From Parafrankia discariae (GTDB lineage Bacteria > Actinomycetota > Actinomycetes > Frankiales > Frankiaceae), in the NCBI RefSeq assembly GCF_000373365.1, contig NZ_KB891216.1, positions 1 through 64,000 on the forward strand: a stretch of DNA of 64,000 nucleotides, written 5' to 3'. Shown one piece after another: positions 17,111 through 25,546 of the stretch. The notes below the pieces were generated by a model. It saw only the letters and a list, made by a program, of their open reading frames with translations. It did not search any database and had not been told where the DNA came from. Numbering within the stretch: position 1 is the stretch's first letter; every line of letters begins with the position of its first letter. Position numbers and translations under genes: made by a program.

Positions 17111-18147
17111 TGTTCCTGCCTCTTCGCGTGCGGTGTCAGGCGCAGCAGCGCGGCGTTCACCAGGAGGTTGCAGACCACGACGAGCCCGATCATGGTGATC
17201 AGCACGCCCTGGATCACCGGGATGTCGCCCCGGCTCGCCGCCTCCAGCCCGAGCTTGCCCAGGCCCGGCAGGTTGAAGACGGCCTCGGCGACGACCATGG
17301 CCCCGATGACCTGGGGGATGTAGTAGCCCAGCAGGGTCAGGGCCGGTCCGGCGGCGTTGCGCAGGGCGTGCCCGAAGACGACCCGCCGTCTCGTCAGGCC
17401 GCGGACGTCCGCCCCGATGACGTAGTTCGCCCGCAGCTCCCCGACGAGGGAGGTGCGCAGCTGGCGGGCCAGGCCCGCGGCGGCCTCCACCGAGAGCGCG
17501 AACCCCGGCAGGATGGCGAACCGCAACCACTGGCCCGGATCCTCGGTGAACGGCACGTAGCCACCGGAGGGCAGGATCGGGACCGTCACCGCGAACAGCA
17601 CGATCAGCCCGATGCCGATGACGAACGGCGGCACGGTGGCCACCGCCGAGCACAGCATGGTGACCGCCCGGTCGAACCAGCCGCCGGAGGACAGCGCCGC
17701 CCCGATGCCGAGCGCGCCGCCGATCAGGACGGCGAGCAGCACGGAGAGGAGGGCGATCGACACGTTCACCGGCAGCGCCTGGCTGATGCTGTCGGTGACC
17801 GGGAGCGTGGTGAAGTAGGACCGCCCGAGGTCGCCGGTGAGGGCGTGGCCGAGCCAGCTGACGTACTGGACGAGGAACGGCCGGTCGAGCCCGAAGTAGT
17901 GGTTCATCCGGTCGATGTCCGCCGGGGTCGCGGTCTCGCCGAGCACCTGGGCCGCCGGATTGGTGTCGCTGAGGGCCCCCATCGCGTAGGTGATGAAGGT
18001 GGAGAGCAGCACCACCGGGATGCCGACCGACAGCGCGCTGCGCAGCGGCCGGGCGAGCGCCCTGCCCCAACCGGCCCGCCGGCCGGCCGGCGGGTCAGCC
18101 GCCGCGCCGGCCGGCTCGACCGCCGGGCTGATCTCGAGTGTCGTCAT
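17107..18147 (-). CDS. ABC transporter permease, DppB-like
   Basis: 346 residues. After a 35-residue Ala/Pro-rich cytoplasmic tail come TM1 ('GIPVVLLSTFITYAMG') and the DppB hallmark periplasmic loop 'YFGLDRPFLVQYVSWLGHALTGDLG'. The EAA region 'YVIGADVRGLTRRRVVFGHALRNA' would contact the ATPase. It forms the membrane channel with the DppC-like partner. It follows the binding-protein gene by 28 bases, giving the usual order SBP-B-C-D-F, followed here by two catabolic enzymes. Confidence 0.88.
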   Translation of the reverse strand: MTTLEISPAVEPAGAAADPPAGRRAGWGRALARPLRSALSVGIPVVLLSTFITYAMGALSDTNPAAQVLGETATPADIDRMNHYFGLDRPFLVQYVSWLGHALTGDLGRSYFTTLPVTDSISQALPVNVSIALLSVLLAVLIGGALGIGAALSSGGWFDRAVTMLCSAVATVPPFVIGIGLIVLFAVTVPILPSGGYVPFTEDPGQWLRFAILPGFALSVEAAAGLARQLRTSLVGELRANYVIGADVRGLTRRRVVFGHALRNAAGPALTLLGYYIPQVIGAMVVAEAVFNLPGLGKLGLEAASRGDIPVIQGVLITMIGLVVVCNLLVNAALLRLTPHAKRQEQ

Positions 18148-18175
18148 CTGGAGCCCTCACCGTCGGTGGCTGGCA

Positions 18176-19738
18176 TTACCCGACCCGAACGCCCTCGAAA
18201 CGCTGCACCGCCAGGTAGCTGCCCAGCTCCGAGACGTTCTTCTTGCGGGCGAGAACGCGCGGCGTGGTGAAGAGGAAGATGTTCGGCATCTTCTCGACCG
18301 CGATCTTCGTGGCGGCCCGCAGCACCGTCGGGTACGACGGGTCGTCCAGCGGGGTCTCCCGCACCTTCTGCAGCGCCGCGGTCAGTTCCGGGGGCGTCTG
18401 CCGGCCGGGGTTCATCAGACCCTGGTCGCCGAACAGCACCTGGAACGCCTGGACGGCCGAGTCACGACCGGCGAAGCCGTCCGTGGCGAACGCCCGCGAG
18501 TGCTGGATGTACATGATCTGGGTGGCCTGCGCCGCCGGGATCGTCTCGATGGTGATCTTCACGCCGACCTTGGCGAGCTGGGCCTGCACCTGCTCGGCGA
18601 GCGCGGAGCTGGCGCCCGTGGTGGTCAGCGGCACCTCGACGCCGTCCGGGTGACCGGCCTCGGCGAGCAGCTTCTTCGCCTTCTCCGGGTCGTACGGGAA
18701 GGCGTTGTCCAGGCTCGGCTCGTGGCCGACGTAGCCCGGCGGGAACGGCTGGTAGTTGACCACACCGAGCCCGAAGGTCTGGGTGTCGGCGAGCGCCTTG
18801 CGGTCGAGGGCGTGCTTGAACGCCTCGACGACCTTCGGGTTGTCGAACGGCTTCATCGTGATGTTCACGTCGAGAACCGTCGTCACCAGCGAGGGGATGA
18901 CCTGCACCTCGAGGCCGGCGGCCTTCGCCGCCTCGACCTGGCTGCCCGGGATCTGGGCGACGTCGAGCCGCCCGGACTGCAGCGCCGGGACCGCCGTCGC
19001 CGCCTCCGGCGCCGGGTACAGCTCGAAGGCGTCGAGGTGGATGTTCGCCTTGTCCCAGTACTCGGGGAACCGGACGAGCTTCGCCGACTGGTTCGGCACG
19101 TACTCCGTGAGCCGGAACGGCCCGGCCCCGACCGGCTTGAGGGCCAGCCCCTTGGCGTCCTTCTCGAAGGCGGTCGGGCTGACGATCATGCCGGTCTTGC
19201 CGGCGAGCAGGCTCGGGATCTGGTAGTCGACGGAGGCCAGTCCGATGGTGACGGTCCGGGCGTCGTCGTCCGCGGCCAACGTCTTCACGTTGGCCAGCTG
19301 CGCGGCGACGAGCGACCCGGCGAAGTCCCGGCCCCGGGCGAGGCTCTTGCTGACCGCGGTGGCGTTGAGCGGCGTGCCGTCACTGAAGGTCAGGCCGGCC
19401 CGCAGGTTGAAGGTGACCTGGGTGCCGTCCTCGTTGTACTTCCACGACTCGGCCAGCGCCGGTACCGGGTTGCCCTTCTCGTCCAGCTTGGTGAGGGCGG
19501 CGTAGGCCAGCGAGAGCGCGTGCACGTCCCAGCCCGCGGACGAGGTCACCGGGTCCCAGGAGGTGACCTCCGACCAGCCCCAGCGCAACGTCCCGCCCTC
19601 CTTGCCGGCGGACGAGACCGAACCACTGTCACCGCCGCCGCAGGCGGCGAGCAGCAGGGAGGAGCCAGCGAGTGCGCCGAGACCCAGGAAGCCACGGCGG
19701 CCCATCAGCATCGAATCGGCTCGGAGAGGTGCGTTCAC
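18176..19738 (-). CDS. Family 5 extracellular substrate-binding lipoprotein
   Basis: 520 residues. A short lead with 'MGRRGFLGLGALAGSSLLL' and lipobox 'LAAC' indicates a lipoprotein; the double Arg suggests Tat export. The mature part has family 5 hallmarks: 'GTLRWGWSEVTSWDP', 'LAESWKYNEDGTQVTFNLR', and 'NPKVVEAFKHALDRKALAD' in the second lobe. It delivers the ligand to the DppBCDF-like importer. Family 5 proteins bind peptides, nickel, opines and some sulfur compounds such as glutathione. Downstream sulfur-type oxygenases suggest an organosulfur ligand, by inference. Start chosen at GTG 19738; an ATG at 19711 is an alternative. Confidence 0.88.
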   Translation of the reverse strand: MNAPLRADSMLMGRRGFLGLGALAGSSLLLAACGGGDSGSVSSAGKEGGTLRWGWSEVTSWDPVTSSAGWDVHALSLAYAALTKLDEKGNPVPALAESWKYNEDGTQVTFNLRAGLTFSDGTPLNATAVSKSLARGRDFAGSLVAAQLANVKTLAADDDARTVTIGLASVDYQIPSLLAGKTGMIVSPTAFEKDAKGLALKPVGAGPFRLTEYVPNQSAKLVRFPEYWDKANIHLDAFELYPAPEAATAVPALQSGRLDVAQIPGSQVEAAKAAGLEVQVIPSLVTTVLDVNITMKPFDNPKVVEAFKHALDRKALADTQTFGLGVVNYQPFPPGYVGHEPSLDNAFPYDPEKAKKLLAEAGHPDGVEVPLTTTGASSALAEQVQAQLAKVGVKITIETIPAAQATQIMYIQHSRAFATDGFAGRDSAVQAFQVLFGDQGLMNPGRQTPPELTAALQKVRETPLDDPSYPTVLRAATKIAVEKMPNIFLFTTPRVLARKKNVSELGSYLAVQRFEGVRVG

Positions 19739-20566
19739 GGGGGACGGTCGTCCTTTCACGGAAAACGTGGGCAGGCGGAATGACGGGCGTGGCCCGTCGT
19801 GACACGTGGGCAGGCCGCGATCAGCGGTCGCCGACGTGGTGAACTCAGGGCTCCGCCCGGGACATGTCTTCGGTAGACATGGACAGGAGGACGGAAGTGG
19901 AGAACGAGAGTGGGACACGTGGTCGGTGGCGCGGGGCACCGGAAAGTCGGCCGGGGCGGTCACGGTCACCTGGCACGGTCAGACTGCGGTCGGTATCTCC
20001 GGCTGGAGCCTTTCCGCCGAAGTGGTCGGTACGGAGGGGAGAATGTCAGCGACAGAGCGCGCTGGACGTCCGCCGGTAGTCCACGTAGCGACACGCCACG
20101 GGAAGGAATCTCGACCGCATAGGTGGACAATGCCCGATTGGCCGGGCCGGCGTCAACACCTGATCAGGGGCGATAGCCTTCGCCCGGACATCTCACATCC
20201 CAACTGTCTTGTATGTCCGAATCAAGAGTTTTCTTTTGGATGGCAGGCTTTCGGGCGCCCTCCGCGACCGCGACGGAGCGATCTCGGTGACTTCAACCGC
20301 CCTTCCGACTGCCATCCGTGACGAATTCGAACGACTGGACGTGACGAACGTCACCATTGCCGCGGGTGGTGTCGGCACCGTTCCGACCGACGCGTCCACC
20401 CCTGATCACCTGACGGTGTCCAGCGGGACCGAGCCACTACGATGTCGGGCGAAGGGTCGTGACTGGCGCGCTCGGGTGGAAGCAACCACCGGGAAGCGAC
20501 GAAGCTGCTGGCGGCGCCGTGCGCCTGGGTGCCTCCGAGTAGACGTCTGTCCGCGTGGAGGTCCAC
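19739..20566. other. Divergent intergenic region between the ABC operon and glyA
   Basis: About 830 bases with no supported gene. ORFs starting near 19806 and 20209 lack domains or are shadows. The region must hold the promoter of the minus-strand ABC operon and that of glyA. A hairpin-forming dyad lies at 19863-19881, and an A/T-richer patch at about 20205-20245 is a likely promoter area. I looked for SAM-, glycine- and THF-type riboswitch cores and did not find one. Confidence 0.5.
19863..19881. promoter_or_regulatory. Dyad with 7-bp arms upstream of the ABC operon
   Basis: CATGTCT and AGACATG are perfect inverted arms around TCGGT, 125 bases upstream of the binding-protein start. It could be a regulator site for the organosulfur operon, or a small hairpin in the leader RNA (the loop resembles a UUCG-type tetraloop). 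No regulator gene is adjacent, so its owner is unknown. Confidence 0.4.
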
Positions 20567-21829
20567 ATGCACGAGCCCGCGATGACCAACCTGTCCGCCG
20601 CCGACCCCGAGATCGGCGGCCTCGTCGAGGCCGAGGCCCGGCGCCAGTACGAGAAGATCCGCCTGATCGCGTCCGAGAACTACGTCTCCACCGCGGTGCT
20701 GGAGGCGTCCGGCTCGGTGCTGACGAACAAGTACTCCGAGGGCTACCCCGGCAAGCGCTACTACGAGGGTCAGCAGGTCATCGACCCGATCGAGACGCTG
20801 GCGATCGACCGGGCGAAGTCGCTGTTCGGCGTCGAGCACGCGAACGTCCAGCCGTACTCCGGGTCCCCCGCCAACCTCGCGGTCTACCTGGCCTTCCTGC
20901 AGCCCGGCGACCCGGTGATGGGCATGGGCCTGCCCTCGGGCGGCCACCTTACCCACGGCTGGACGGTGTCGGCGACCGGCCGCTGGTTCCGCGGGGTCCG
21001 CTACGGGGTCCGCCAGGACACCGGGCGGGTCGACCTGGACGAGGTCCGCGACCTCGCCCTCGAACACCGACCGAAGGTGATCTTCTGCGGTGGGACGGCG
21101 ATCCCCCGCACCATCGACTTCCCCGGGTTCGCGGCGATCGCCCGCGAGATCGACGCCGTGCTCGTCGCGGACATCTCCCACATCGCCGGGCTGATCGCCG
21201 GTGGCGCCCACCCGTCGCCGGTCGGGCACGCTCCCGTCATCACGACCACCACGCACAAGACGCTGCGCGGCCCGCGCGGCGCCATGATCATGTCGGACGG
21301 CACGCACGCCGCGGCGCTGGACAAGGCTGTTTTCCCCGGCCTCCAGGGCGGCCCGCACAACCACACCACCGCCGCCGTCGCGGTCGCTCTTCGGGAGGCC
21401 GCGACACCGGATTTCCGGGAGTACGCGCACCGGGTCGTCGCGAATGCGAAGGCGCTCGCCGAGGCGCTTTCCGGGCGCGGCTTCGACCTCATCACCGGCG
21501 GCACCGACAACCATCTCATTCTCATTGACCTGACGAGCCGCGGAGTCGCCGGAAAGCCGGCCGCGAAGGCGCTCGACCGGGCCGGTATCGAGCTGAACTA
21601 CAACACGGTTCCCTTCGACCCGCGCAAGCCGTTCGACCCGTCCGGGGTGCGCCTGGGAACCGCCGCGATCACGACCCGCGGGCTGCGCCCGGAGCAGATG
21701 CCCGCCCTCGCCGCCTGGATCGACGAGGCCGTCAAGGCCGCCGGTGACGCGGACGAGGCGACCATCGAGCGGATCTCGGGCGAGGTCAGGGACCTCATGT
21801 CGGCCTACCCGATGCCCGGCTGGGTCTGA
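20567..21829 (+). CDS. glyA: Serine hydroxymethyltransferase
   Basis: 420 residues. The PLP enzyme converts serine and tetrahydrofolate to glycine and 5,10-methylene-THF in the cytoplasm. Signatures: 'LIASENYVS', 'NKYSEGYPGKRYYEGQQ', and the PLP-Lys motif 'ITTTTHKTLRGPRG'. One part differs from common GlyA: 'YSGSPANLAVYLAFLQPGDPVMGMGLPSGGHLTHGW', read in pieces, matches the family with small substitutions. Start chosen at ATG 20567 because GGAGG ends five bases upstream; an in-frame GTG at 20555 would place that site inside the gene. It may be a second glyA copy; this cannot be told here. Confidence 0.93.
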   Translation: MHEPAMTNLSAADPEIGGLVEAEARRQYEKIRLIASENYVSTAVLEASGSVLTNKYSEGYPGKRYYEGQQVIDPIETLAIDRAKSLFGVEHANVQPYSGSPANLAVYLAFLQPGDPVMGMGLPSGGHLTHGWTVSATGRWFRGVRYGVRQDTGRVDLDEVRDLALEHRPKVIFCGGTAIPRTIDFPGFAAIAREIDAVLVADISHIAGLIAGGAHPSPVGHAPVITTTTHKTLRGPRGAMIMSDGTHAAALDKAVFPGLQGGPHNHTTAAVAVALREAATPDFREYAHRVVANAKALAEALSGRGFDLITGGTDNHLILIDLTSRGVAGKPAAKALDRAGIELNYNTVPFDPRKPFDPSGVRLGTAAITTRGLRPEQMPALAAWIDEAVKAAGDADEATIERISGEVRDLMSAYPMPGWV

Positions 21830-21854
21830 CCGACCGGCCGGTGGCACCGGTCGG
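21830..21854. terminator. Hairpin directly after the glyA stop
   Basis: CCGACCGG (21830-21837) pairs with CCGGTCGG (21847-21854) across a 9-base loop. It begins at the base after the TGA. No T-tract follows, as is common in high-GC actinobacteria. Confidence 0.5.
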
Positions 21855-21902
21855 CGGCACCGCCCACCGGCCCGCACCAGCACAGCAGACACACAGGCAC
21901 AT

Positions 21903-21940
21903 CCTCGGCCCGGGCGCCCACGCAGACGCCCGGGCCGAGG
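21903..21940. terminator. Perfect 14-bp stem, likely main glyA terminator
   Basis: CCTCGGCCCGGGCG at 21903-21916 is the exact reverse complement of 21927-21940, with a 10-base loop. The very stable GC stem without a T-run fits an actinobacterial intrinsic terminator. Confidence 0.65.
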
Positions 21941-21984
21941 CGTGCCCGGACCCGCTCCTCCCACTCCCCCACCGCCCCCACCGC

Positions 21985-22014
21985 GCCACTCCCCGCCGTG
22001 CCACTCCCCGCCGT
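21985..22014. repeat. 15-bp direct repeat, two copies
   Basis: GCCACTCCCCGCCGT occurs at 21985-21999 and again at 22000-22014, within a C-rich non-coding stretch between the glyA terminator and the riboswitch leader. No function seen. Confidence 0.7.
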
Positions 22015-22214
22015 GCCGGTCGCCGTCCGCGCCGGGTGCGACGACGTCCGGACGGAGACCCGCTCCGCAGCGTCGCCGGTTACTGAACGGAGTGTCTCAA
22101 TCTCGAATCTGTGTGCGCATCGTGACAAGGGTGCGCCGTCAGAACAGGAAAATTAGTACTTGCGACTACCCTTAGTAGTTCGTTACGGTGTCCTGGCTCG
22201 CAGCAAGCGACGGG

Positions 22215-22415
22215 CCGTACGCCGAGTTCTGCCCTAGGCCCGTCGTCCCCTCCTAGCGATCAACAGGGCAGAAGCGGGGGAACCACGTTCCTCCGGACGG
22301 CCACCCACGCACCGGCGGCCGTCCTCGGGGTGAAGTCGAACGCGCCGTGAACACGCTGGCGCGCCCGACCGGGCTTCCCGGCCCGAACCCGACAGCTAAC
22401 CTCGCAGGCGTACGG
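22215..22415 (+). ncRNA. c-di-AMP riboswitch (ydaO-yuaA class)
   Basis: Conserved ydaO cores appear in order: GGGGGAACC near 22276, GGGGTGAA near 22327, and the hallmark ACAGCTAACCTCGCAGGCG near 22392-22410. A closing helix forms between CCGTACGCC (22215-22223) and GGCGTACGG (22407-22415). A second stem pairs TTCTGCCCT (22227-22235) with AGGGCAGAA (22265-22273). In actinobacteria this class commonly precedes Rpf and NlpC/P60 wall hydrolase genes and shuts them off when c-di-AMP is high. Here it sits about 290 bases upstream of a secreted lysozyme-like gene. The expression platform is not obvious; an internal hairpin between 22416 and 22620 would be the place. Confidence 0.88.
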
Positions 22416-22628
22416 GAAGGATCACCGTCGTGTACGCACGCATGTCTGGATCATCCAGGCGGGCCTTTCACCCGTCCCTCGGGCAGCCGCCGTGGCCGCA
22501 CAGTGCCCGCATCCCGGGGTTGACGCAGGAAATCTAGACCCACCCAGGTCCGGAATACTTTTACGCCGACAGAACGCCGGCGCACTGAACCATGCTTCCC
22601 TCGCCGGGCGAATCGTTGCCGTAACTTT

Positions 22629-22648
22629 TTGATCCGTATACGGATCAA
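22629..22648. promoter_or_regulatory. Perfect 20-bp palindrome in the wall-hydrolase leader
   Basis: TTGATCCGTATACGGATCAA is a complete palindrome in an A/T-richer patch ending 56 bases before the start codon at 22705. Because the riboswitch is further upstream, this dyad is either an operator for a second promoter or a structured element in the mRNA leader. The four T's before it argue against a simple terminator, which would have T's after the stem. Confidence 0.5.
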
Positions 22649-22704
22649 TTCCCCATCCGGACATTCAGAAGCTCTGTTCTTCAAAGCAGAAACGAGATTC
22701 TTAG

Positions 22705-23472
22705 ATGTCGCATGGAAAGCACCGCCTGTCCAGCCGTCCGAACACCTCCGCACGGCGGCGCGGGCGTGGGCGCGCCGCCGTGGTCACCGCGGCGAGCGTC
22801 ATCGGCGCGTCAGCGGGCCTGATGTTCACCGCGGGACCGGCGAGCGCGGCCACCGTCTCCGACGTCACCATCGCGCAGGCGGCGCAGAACGCGGGCCTGC
22901 CCTCCTGCCGCGGGATTCCGCTGAGCACCTGGGTCGCGGTCGCGCTGGCCGAGTCGGGCGGCAACACGACGGCCCACGCGACGGTGGGTGAGGACTCCCG
23001 CGGCCTCTGGCAGATCAACATGCGCGCGCACGCGAGCTGGGTCGGCAGCCGCGACCTCTACGACCCGAACGTGAACGCCTGGGCCGCGCGGCAGGTGTGC
23101 GCCAGCCAGGGCATCGGCGCCTGGAGCGCCTACAAGAACGGCATGCACGTGAAGTACCTGTCCCGTGGCGCCGCGGCGGCCGCCGCGGTGAGCGGCGGCG
23201 CCGCCCGGACGATCTCGACCGTCGCGCCGGCCGCGGCGAGCGCGCCGGCACCGGCGACCGCCAGCTCGGGCTACATGCGGCTCGGGGTCGCCGGCGTCCG
23301 CTGGGACGTGGCGCTGGTGCAGAAGCGGCTCGCCGACATCGGCTACCCGATCACCATCGACGGCCGGTTCGGTCCGCAGACCAACCACATGGTCGTCGAC
23401 TTCCAGAAGAAGAACGGTCTCGTCCCGGACGGCGTCGTGGGCCCGCTGACCCACGACAAGCTGTTCGGCTGA
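22705..23472 (+). CDS. Secreted lysozyme/transglycosylase-like protein with peptidoglycan-binding domain
   Basis: 255 residues. An Arg-rich N-terminus and hydrophobic segment end in 'GPASA', a signal peptide cleaved near residue 48. A lysozyme-like fold follows: 'VALAESGGNTTAHA' carries the catalytic Glu, and 'SRGLWQINMRAH' matches SLT/Rpf-like enzymes. After an Ala/Pro linker, a PG_binding_1 domain ends the protein ('VQKRLADIGY', 'DGRFGPQTNHMVVDFQKKNGL'). It should cut or remodel peptidoglycan outside the cell. The c-di-AMP riboswitch in its leader is the expected control for this class. ATG 22705 is chosen; no strong Shine-Dalgarno is seen. Confidence 0.88.
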   Translation: MSHGKHRLSSRPNTSARRRGRGRAAVVTAASVIGASAGLMFTAGPASAATVSDVTIAQAAQNAGLPSCRGIPLSTWVAVALAESGGNTTAHATVGEDSRGLWQINMRAHASWVGSRDLYDPNVNAWAARQVCASQGIGAWSAYKNGMHVKYLSRGAAAAAAVSGGAARTISTVAPAAASAPAPATASSGYMRLGVAGVRWDVALVQKRLADIGYPITIDGRFGPQTNHMVVDFQKKNGLVPDGVVGPLTHDKLFG

Positions 23473-23617
23473 TCCGCGCCGGGCGTGGCCGACACGCCCG
23501 ACCGGACCGGCCCGGCGCTTCGGTGGACCGCCGGGCCGGTTCCGGGCAGGCTCGGAGGTTGGCCCACCAGGCAGGACGCGACCAGGGCCGACCGTCCACG
23601 ACGCAGGAGCGATTTTT

Positions 23618-24043
23618 GTGCTGACCAGGATCGACCATGTCGGAATCGCCGTCGCCTCGCTGGAGGAGGCCATCCCCCGGTATGAGGCGGCGTTCGGCCT
23701 GAAGGTCGCGCATCAGGAGACGAACGAGGCGCAGGGCGTGCGCGAGGCGATGCTGCTGGTGCACGACGGCGACACGGGCGGTTCCTACGTCCAGCTACTG
23801 GAACCGGTGCGCCCGGACAGCCCGGTCGGCAAGTTCCTGACGAAGAAGGGCCCCGGCATCCACCACATCGCCTACGGGGTGGCGGACATCGACGCGGCGC
23901 TGGCGGCGCTCACCGTCACCGGGTTCGACCTGGTCAACAAGACCCCGGTGCACGGGACGTCCGGCAGCCGGATCGCGTTCATGCACCCGAAGGGCCTCGG
24001 CGGGGTGCTCACCGAGCTGGTCGAGGCGGCCGAGGGCCACTGA
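23618..24043 (+). CDS. mce: Methylmalonyl-CoA epimerase
   Basis: 141 residues, two paired beta-alpha-beta modules of the glyoxalase/VOC fold. 'IDHVGIAVASLEEA' at the N-terminus supplies a metal His, 'GIHHIAYGV' the second and 'LTELVE' the Glu. It interconverts the (S) and (R) forms of methylmalonyl-CoA in propionate metabolism. Length and motifs match the family well. It starts with GTG 23618 preceded by AGGAG. It stands alone between the wall hydrolase and a convergent gene; the mutase is not in the window. Confidence 0.92.
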   Translation: MLTRIDHVGIAVASLEEAIPRYEAAFGLKVAHQETNEAQGVREAMLLVHDGDTGGSYVQLLEPVRPDSPVGKFLTKKGPGIHHIAYGVADIDAALAALTVTGFDLVNKTPVHGTSGSRIAFMHPKGLGGVLTELVEAAEGH

Positions 24044-24079
24044 TCCGCGGATCGGTGGCTCCGCCGGATCGGCGGGTGC

Positions 24080-24115
24080 GCCGATCCGGCGGGCGTGTGA
24101 ACCCGCCGGATCGGC
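24080..24115. terminator. Bidirectional hairpin between convergent genes
   Basis: GCCGATCCGGCGGG (24080-24093) is the exact reverse complement of 24102-24115, with an 8-base loop. It lies between the epimerase stop and the stop of the minus-strand lipoprotein-like gene, so it can serve both. A third partial copy of the CCGCCGGATCGGCGG element is at 24061-24075. Confidence 0.65.
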
Positions 24116-24170
24116 GGTGTGACCACCGCGGCCGGGTCCCGGGTTCAGCCCCGGGACCCGGCGTCGGTGG

Positions 24171-24743
24171 TCAGCGGCGGCTCTCGGCGGCGGACCACTG
24201 GCTGGTCGGGATCGGGTCGAGCGGCACGACCGCCGAGCCGTTCCACCGGAACCGTACGGTCGCCGCGCCCGCGCTCGGGCAGCACATCGGGTCCGCCGGA
24301 CGGTACAGGTCGTACTGCAGCGCCACCACCTCGCTGGTCGACCACACCCACCGCACGCCCGCGCCGGCGACGGCGTCCGTCCCGACGAACCGGCCGCGGT
24401 GGAAGAGGAACGCCTGCTGCGGATGGCCGTCCACCGAGGTGGCGAGCCGGCCGACGATCACGCTGAGATTGTGGGTGGGCTCGTAACCGTCGGTGGTGAT
24501 CGGTATGTAGCCACGGCCGCGGACCAGGCTCGCGGCCTCCGCCAGGCTCAGCGAACCGGCCGCGCCGGCCGAGCCCCCCGAACCGGCCGAGCCCCCCGAA
24601 CCGGCCGAGCTCACCGCGGCCCCCGATGTGGCGGGTGGGGACGATGGCACCGTGGTCGGCGCGGCGGACGCGGACAGCGACGACGCCACCCCGCCCAACA
24701 TGACCGCGGCGGCAAGCACGGAGATGAACACGACTCGACGCAT
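24171..24743 (-). CDS. Secreted LppP/LprE-like protein
   Basis: 190 residues. The N-terminus has a signal peptide ('MRRVVFISVLAAAVMLGG', cleavage near 'SASA'), then a Ser/Gly/Ala-rich linker with the direct repeat 'GSGGSA'. The C-terminal half, with 'DPMCCPSAGAATVRFRW', matches the mycobacterial LppP/LprE lipoprotein family. No lipobox Cys follows the signal here, so it is probably secreted and soluble. Function is unknown for the family. ATG 24743 is the first reasonable start. It shares the 24080 terminator with the epimerase gene. Confidence 0.7.
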   Translation of the reverse strand: MRRVVFISVLAAAVMLGGVASSLSASAAPTTVPSSPPATSGAAVSSAGSGGSAGSGGSAGAAGSLSLAEAASLVRGRGYIPITTDGYEPTHNLSVIVGRLATSVDGHPQQAFLFHRGRFVGTDAVAGAGVRWVWSTSEVVALQYDLYRPADPMCCPSAGAATVRFRWNGSAVVPLDPIPTSQWSAAESRR

Positions 24744-24892
24744 GGCGACCGCCCCCTCTTTGGGCCTCGTGTCTGCCGGCCGGATATCTGCCGACCGGCC
24801 GACCGTAGGCGCACTTCGGGCCCGCCGCCTGCTCCGTGAGCGGAATGCGCGGTTTCGGAGCAGGTCACCCCGGGGGGTACGGGAGCGGGAGA

Positions 24893-25546
24893 TCAGGTAC
24901 GGGCGAGGAGCATCAGGATCATTCCCCCCGACATGACGAGTCGGGAGCCACGCGGGACGACCGGCTCCGGGAAGATCCCGATCAGTCGGGCCGCCAGCTC
25001 ACGCACGGGCGGGCGGGCCGGCGGCGCGGCGAACCGGCGCGCCGGCAGGCCGGCCAGCGCCACCAGGGCCGCCCCGCCGAAGACGACGACGCACCAGACG
25101 CCGATCGCCCCGTCGGTGCGCAGCGGCCACCCGGCGACACTGGCCGCCCCGGACATGCACGCCATCGCGGCCGCCTCGACGACGAGAAGCGCACAGCAGG
25201 ACCACATGCCCGGCGCGCTGCACCGGGGGTGGGCGACGAGCCCGACCAGCAGGGCCACCGTCAGCGCCAGGTACAGGGCGAGGAACGGCCAGGAGCCGAC
25301 GAGCCGGCCGGGGCCGGTGAACATGACCGCCATCCCCGCCGCGACCAGCACGTGCCCGCCCTCGATCCAGCCGTCCACTGCGGACGCGTGCGTATGCGGC
25401 CCGCCCGCCGCCACCGGGCGACGGAACAGGGCCCGCATCCGCCACAGGTGGATCACCGCGACGAGGATGGAGGCCACGCCGGCGGCGAGGGCCAGCGGAC
25501 CGGCCAGCGGAACCAGGCCCGCGGCCACCGGGTGGCGGTGGGTCAC
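24893..25546 (-). CDS. Multi-pass membrane protein, DUF5134-like
   Basis: 217 residues with about six hydrophobic segments. His-rich spots on the N-terminal part include 'AVIHLWRMR', 'GGPHTHASAVDGWIEGGHVLVAAGMAVMF' (read in pieces) and 'VGLVAHPRCSAPGMW'. The pattern resembles the actinobacterial DUF5134 family, with His residues that could bind a metal. The GTG start at 25546 overlaps the stop of the small Cys-rich gene (GTGA), so the two are one translational unit. No function is known to me. Confidence 0.68.
   Translation of the reverse strand: MTHRHPVAAGLVPLAGPLALAAGVASILVAVIHLWRMRALFRRPVAAGGPHTHASAVDGWIEGGHVLVAAGMAVMFTGPGRLVGSWPFLALYLALTVALLVGLVAHPRCSAPGMWSCCALLVVEAAAMACMSGAASVAGWPLRTDGAIGVWCVVVFGGAALVALAGLPARRFAAPPARPPVRELAARLIGIFPEPVVPRGSRLVMSGGMILMLLART

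Noticed and set aside
19739-20566. Possible SAM- or glycine-type riboswitch upstream of glyA
   Set aside because: Conserved core sequences were not found on either strand; only a small dyad is present.
20209-21528. 439-aa ORF spanning the glyA region in another frame
   Set aside because: Shadow of glyA; its upstream part has no homology and the glyA frame has the family motifs.
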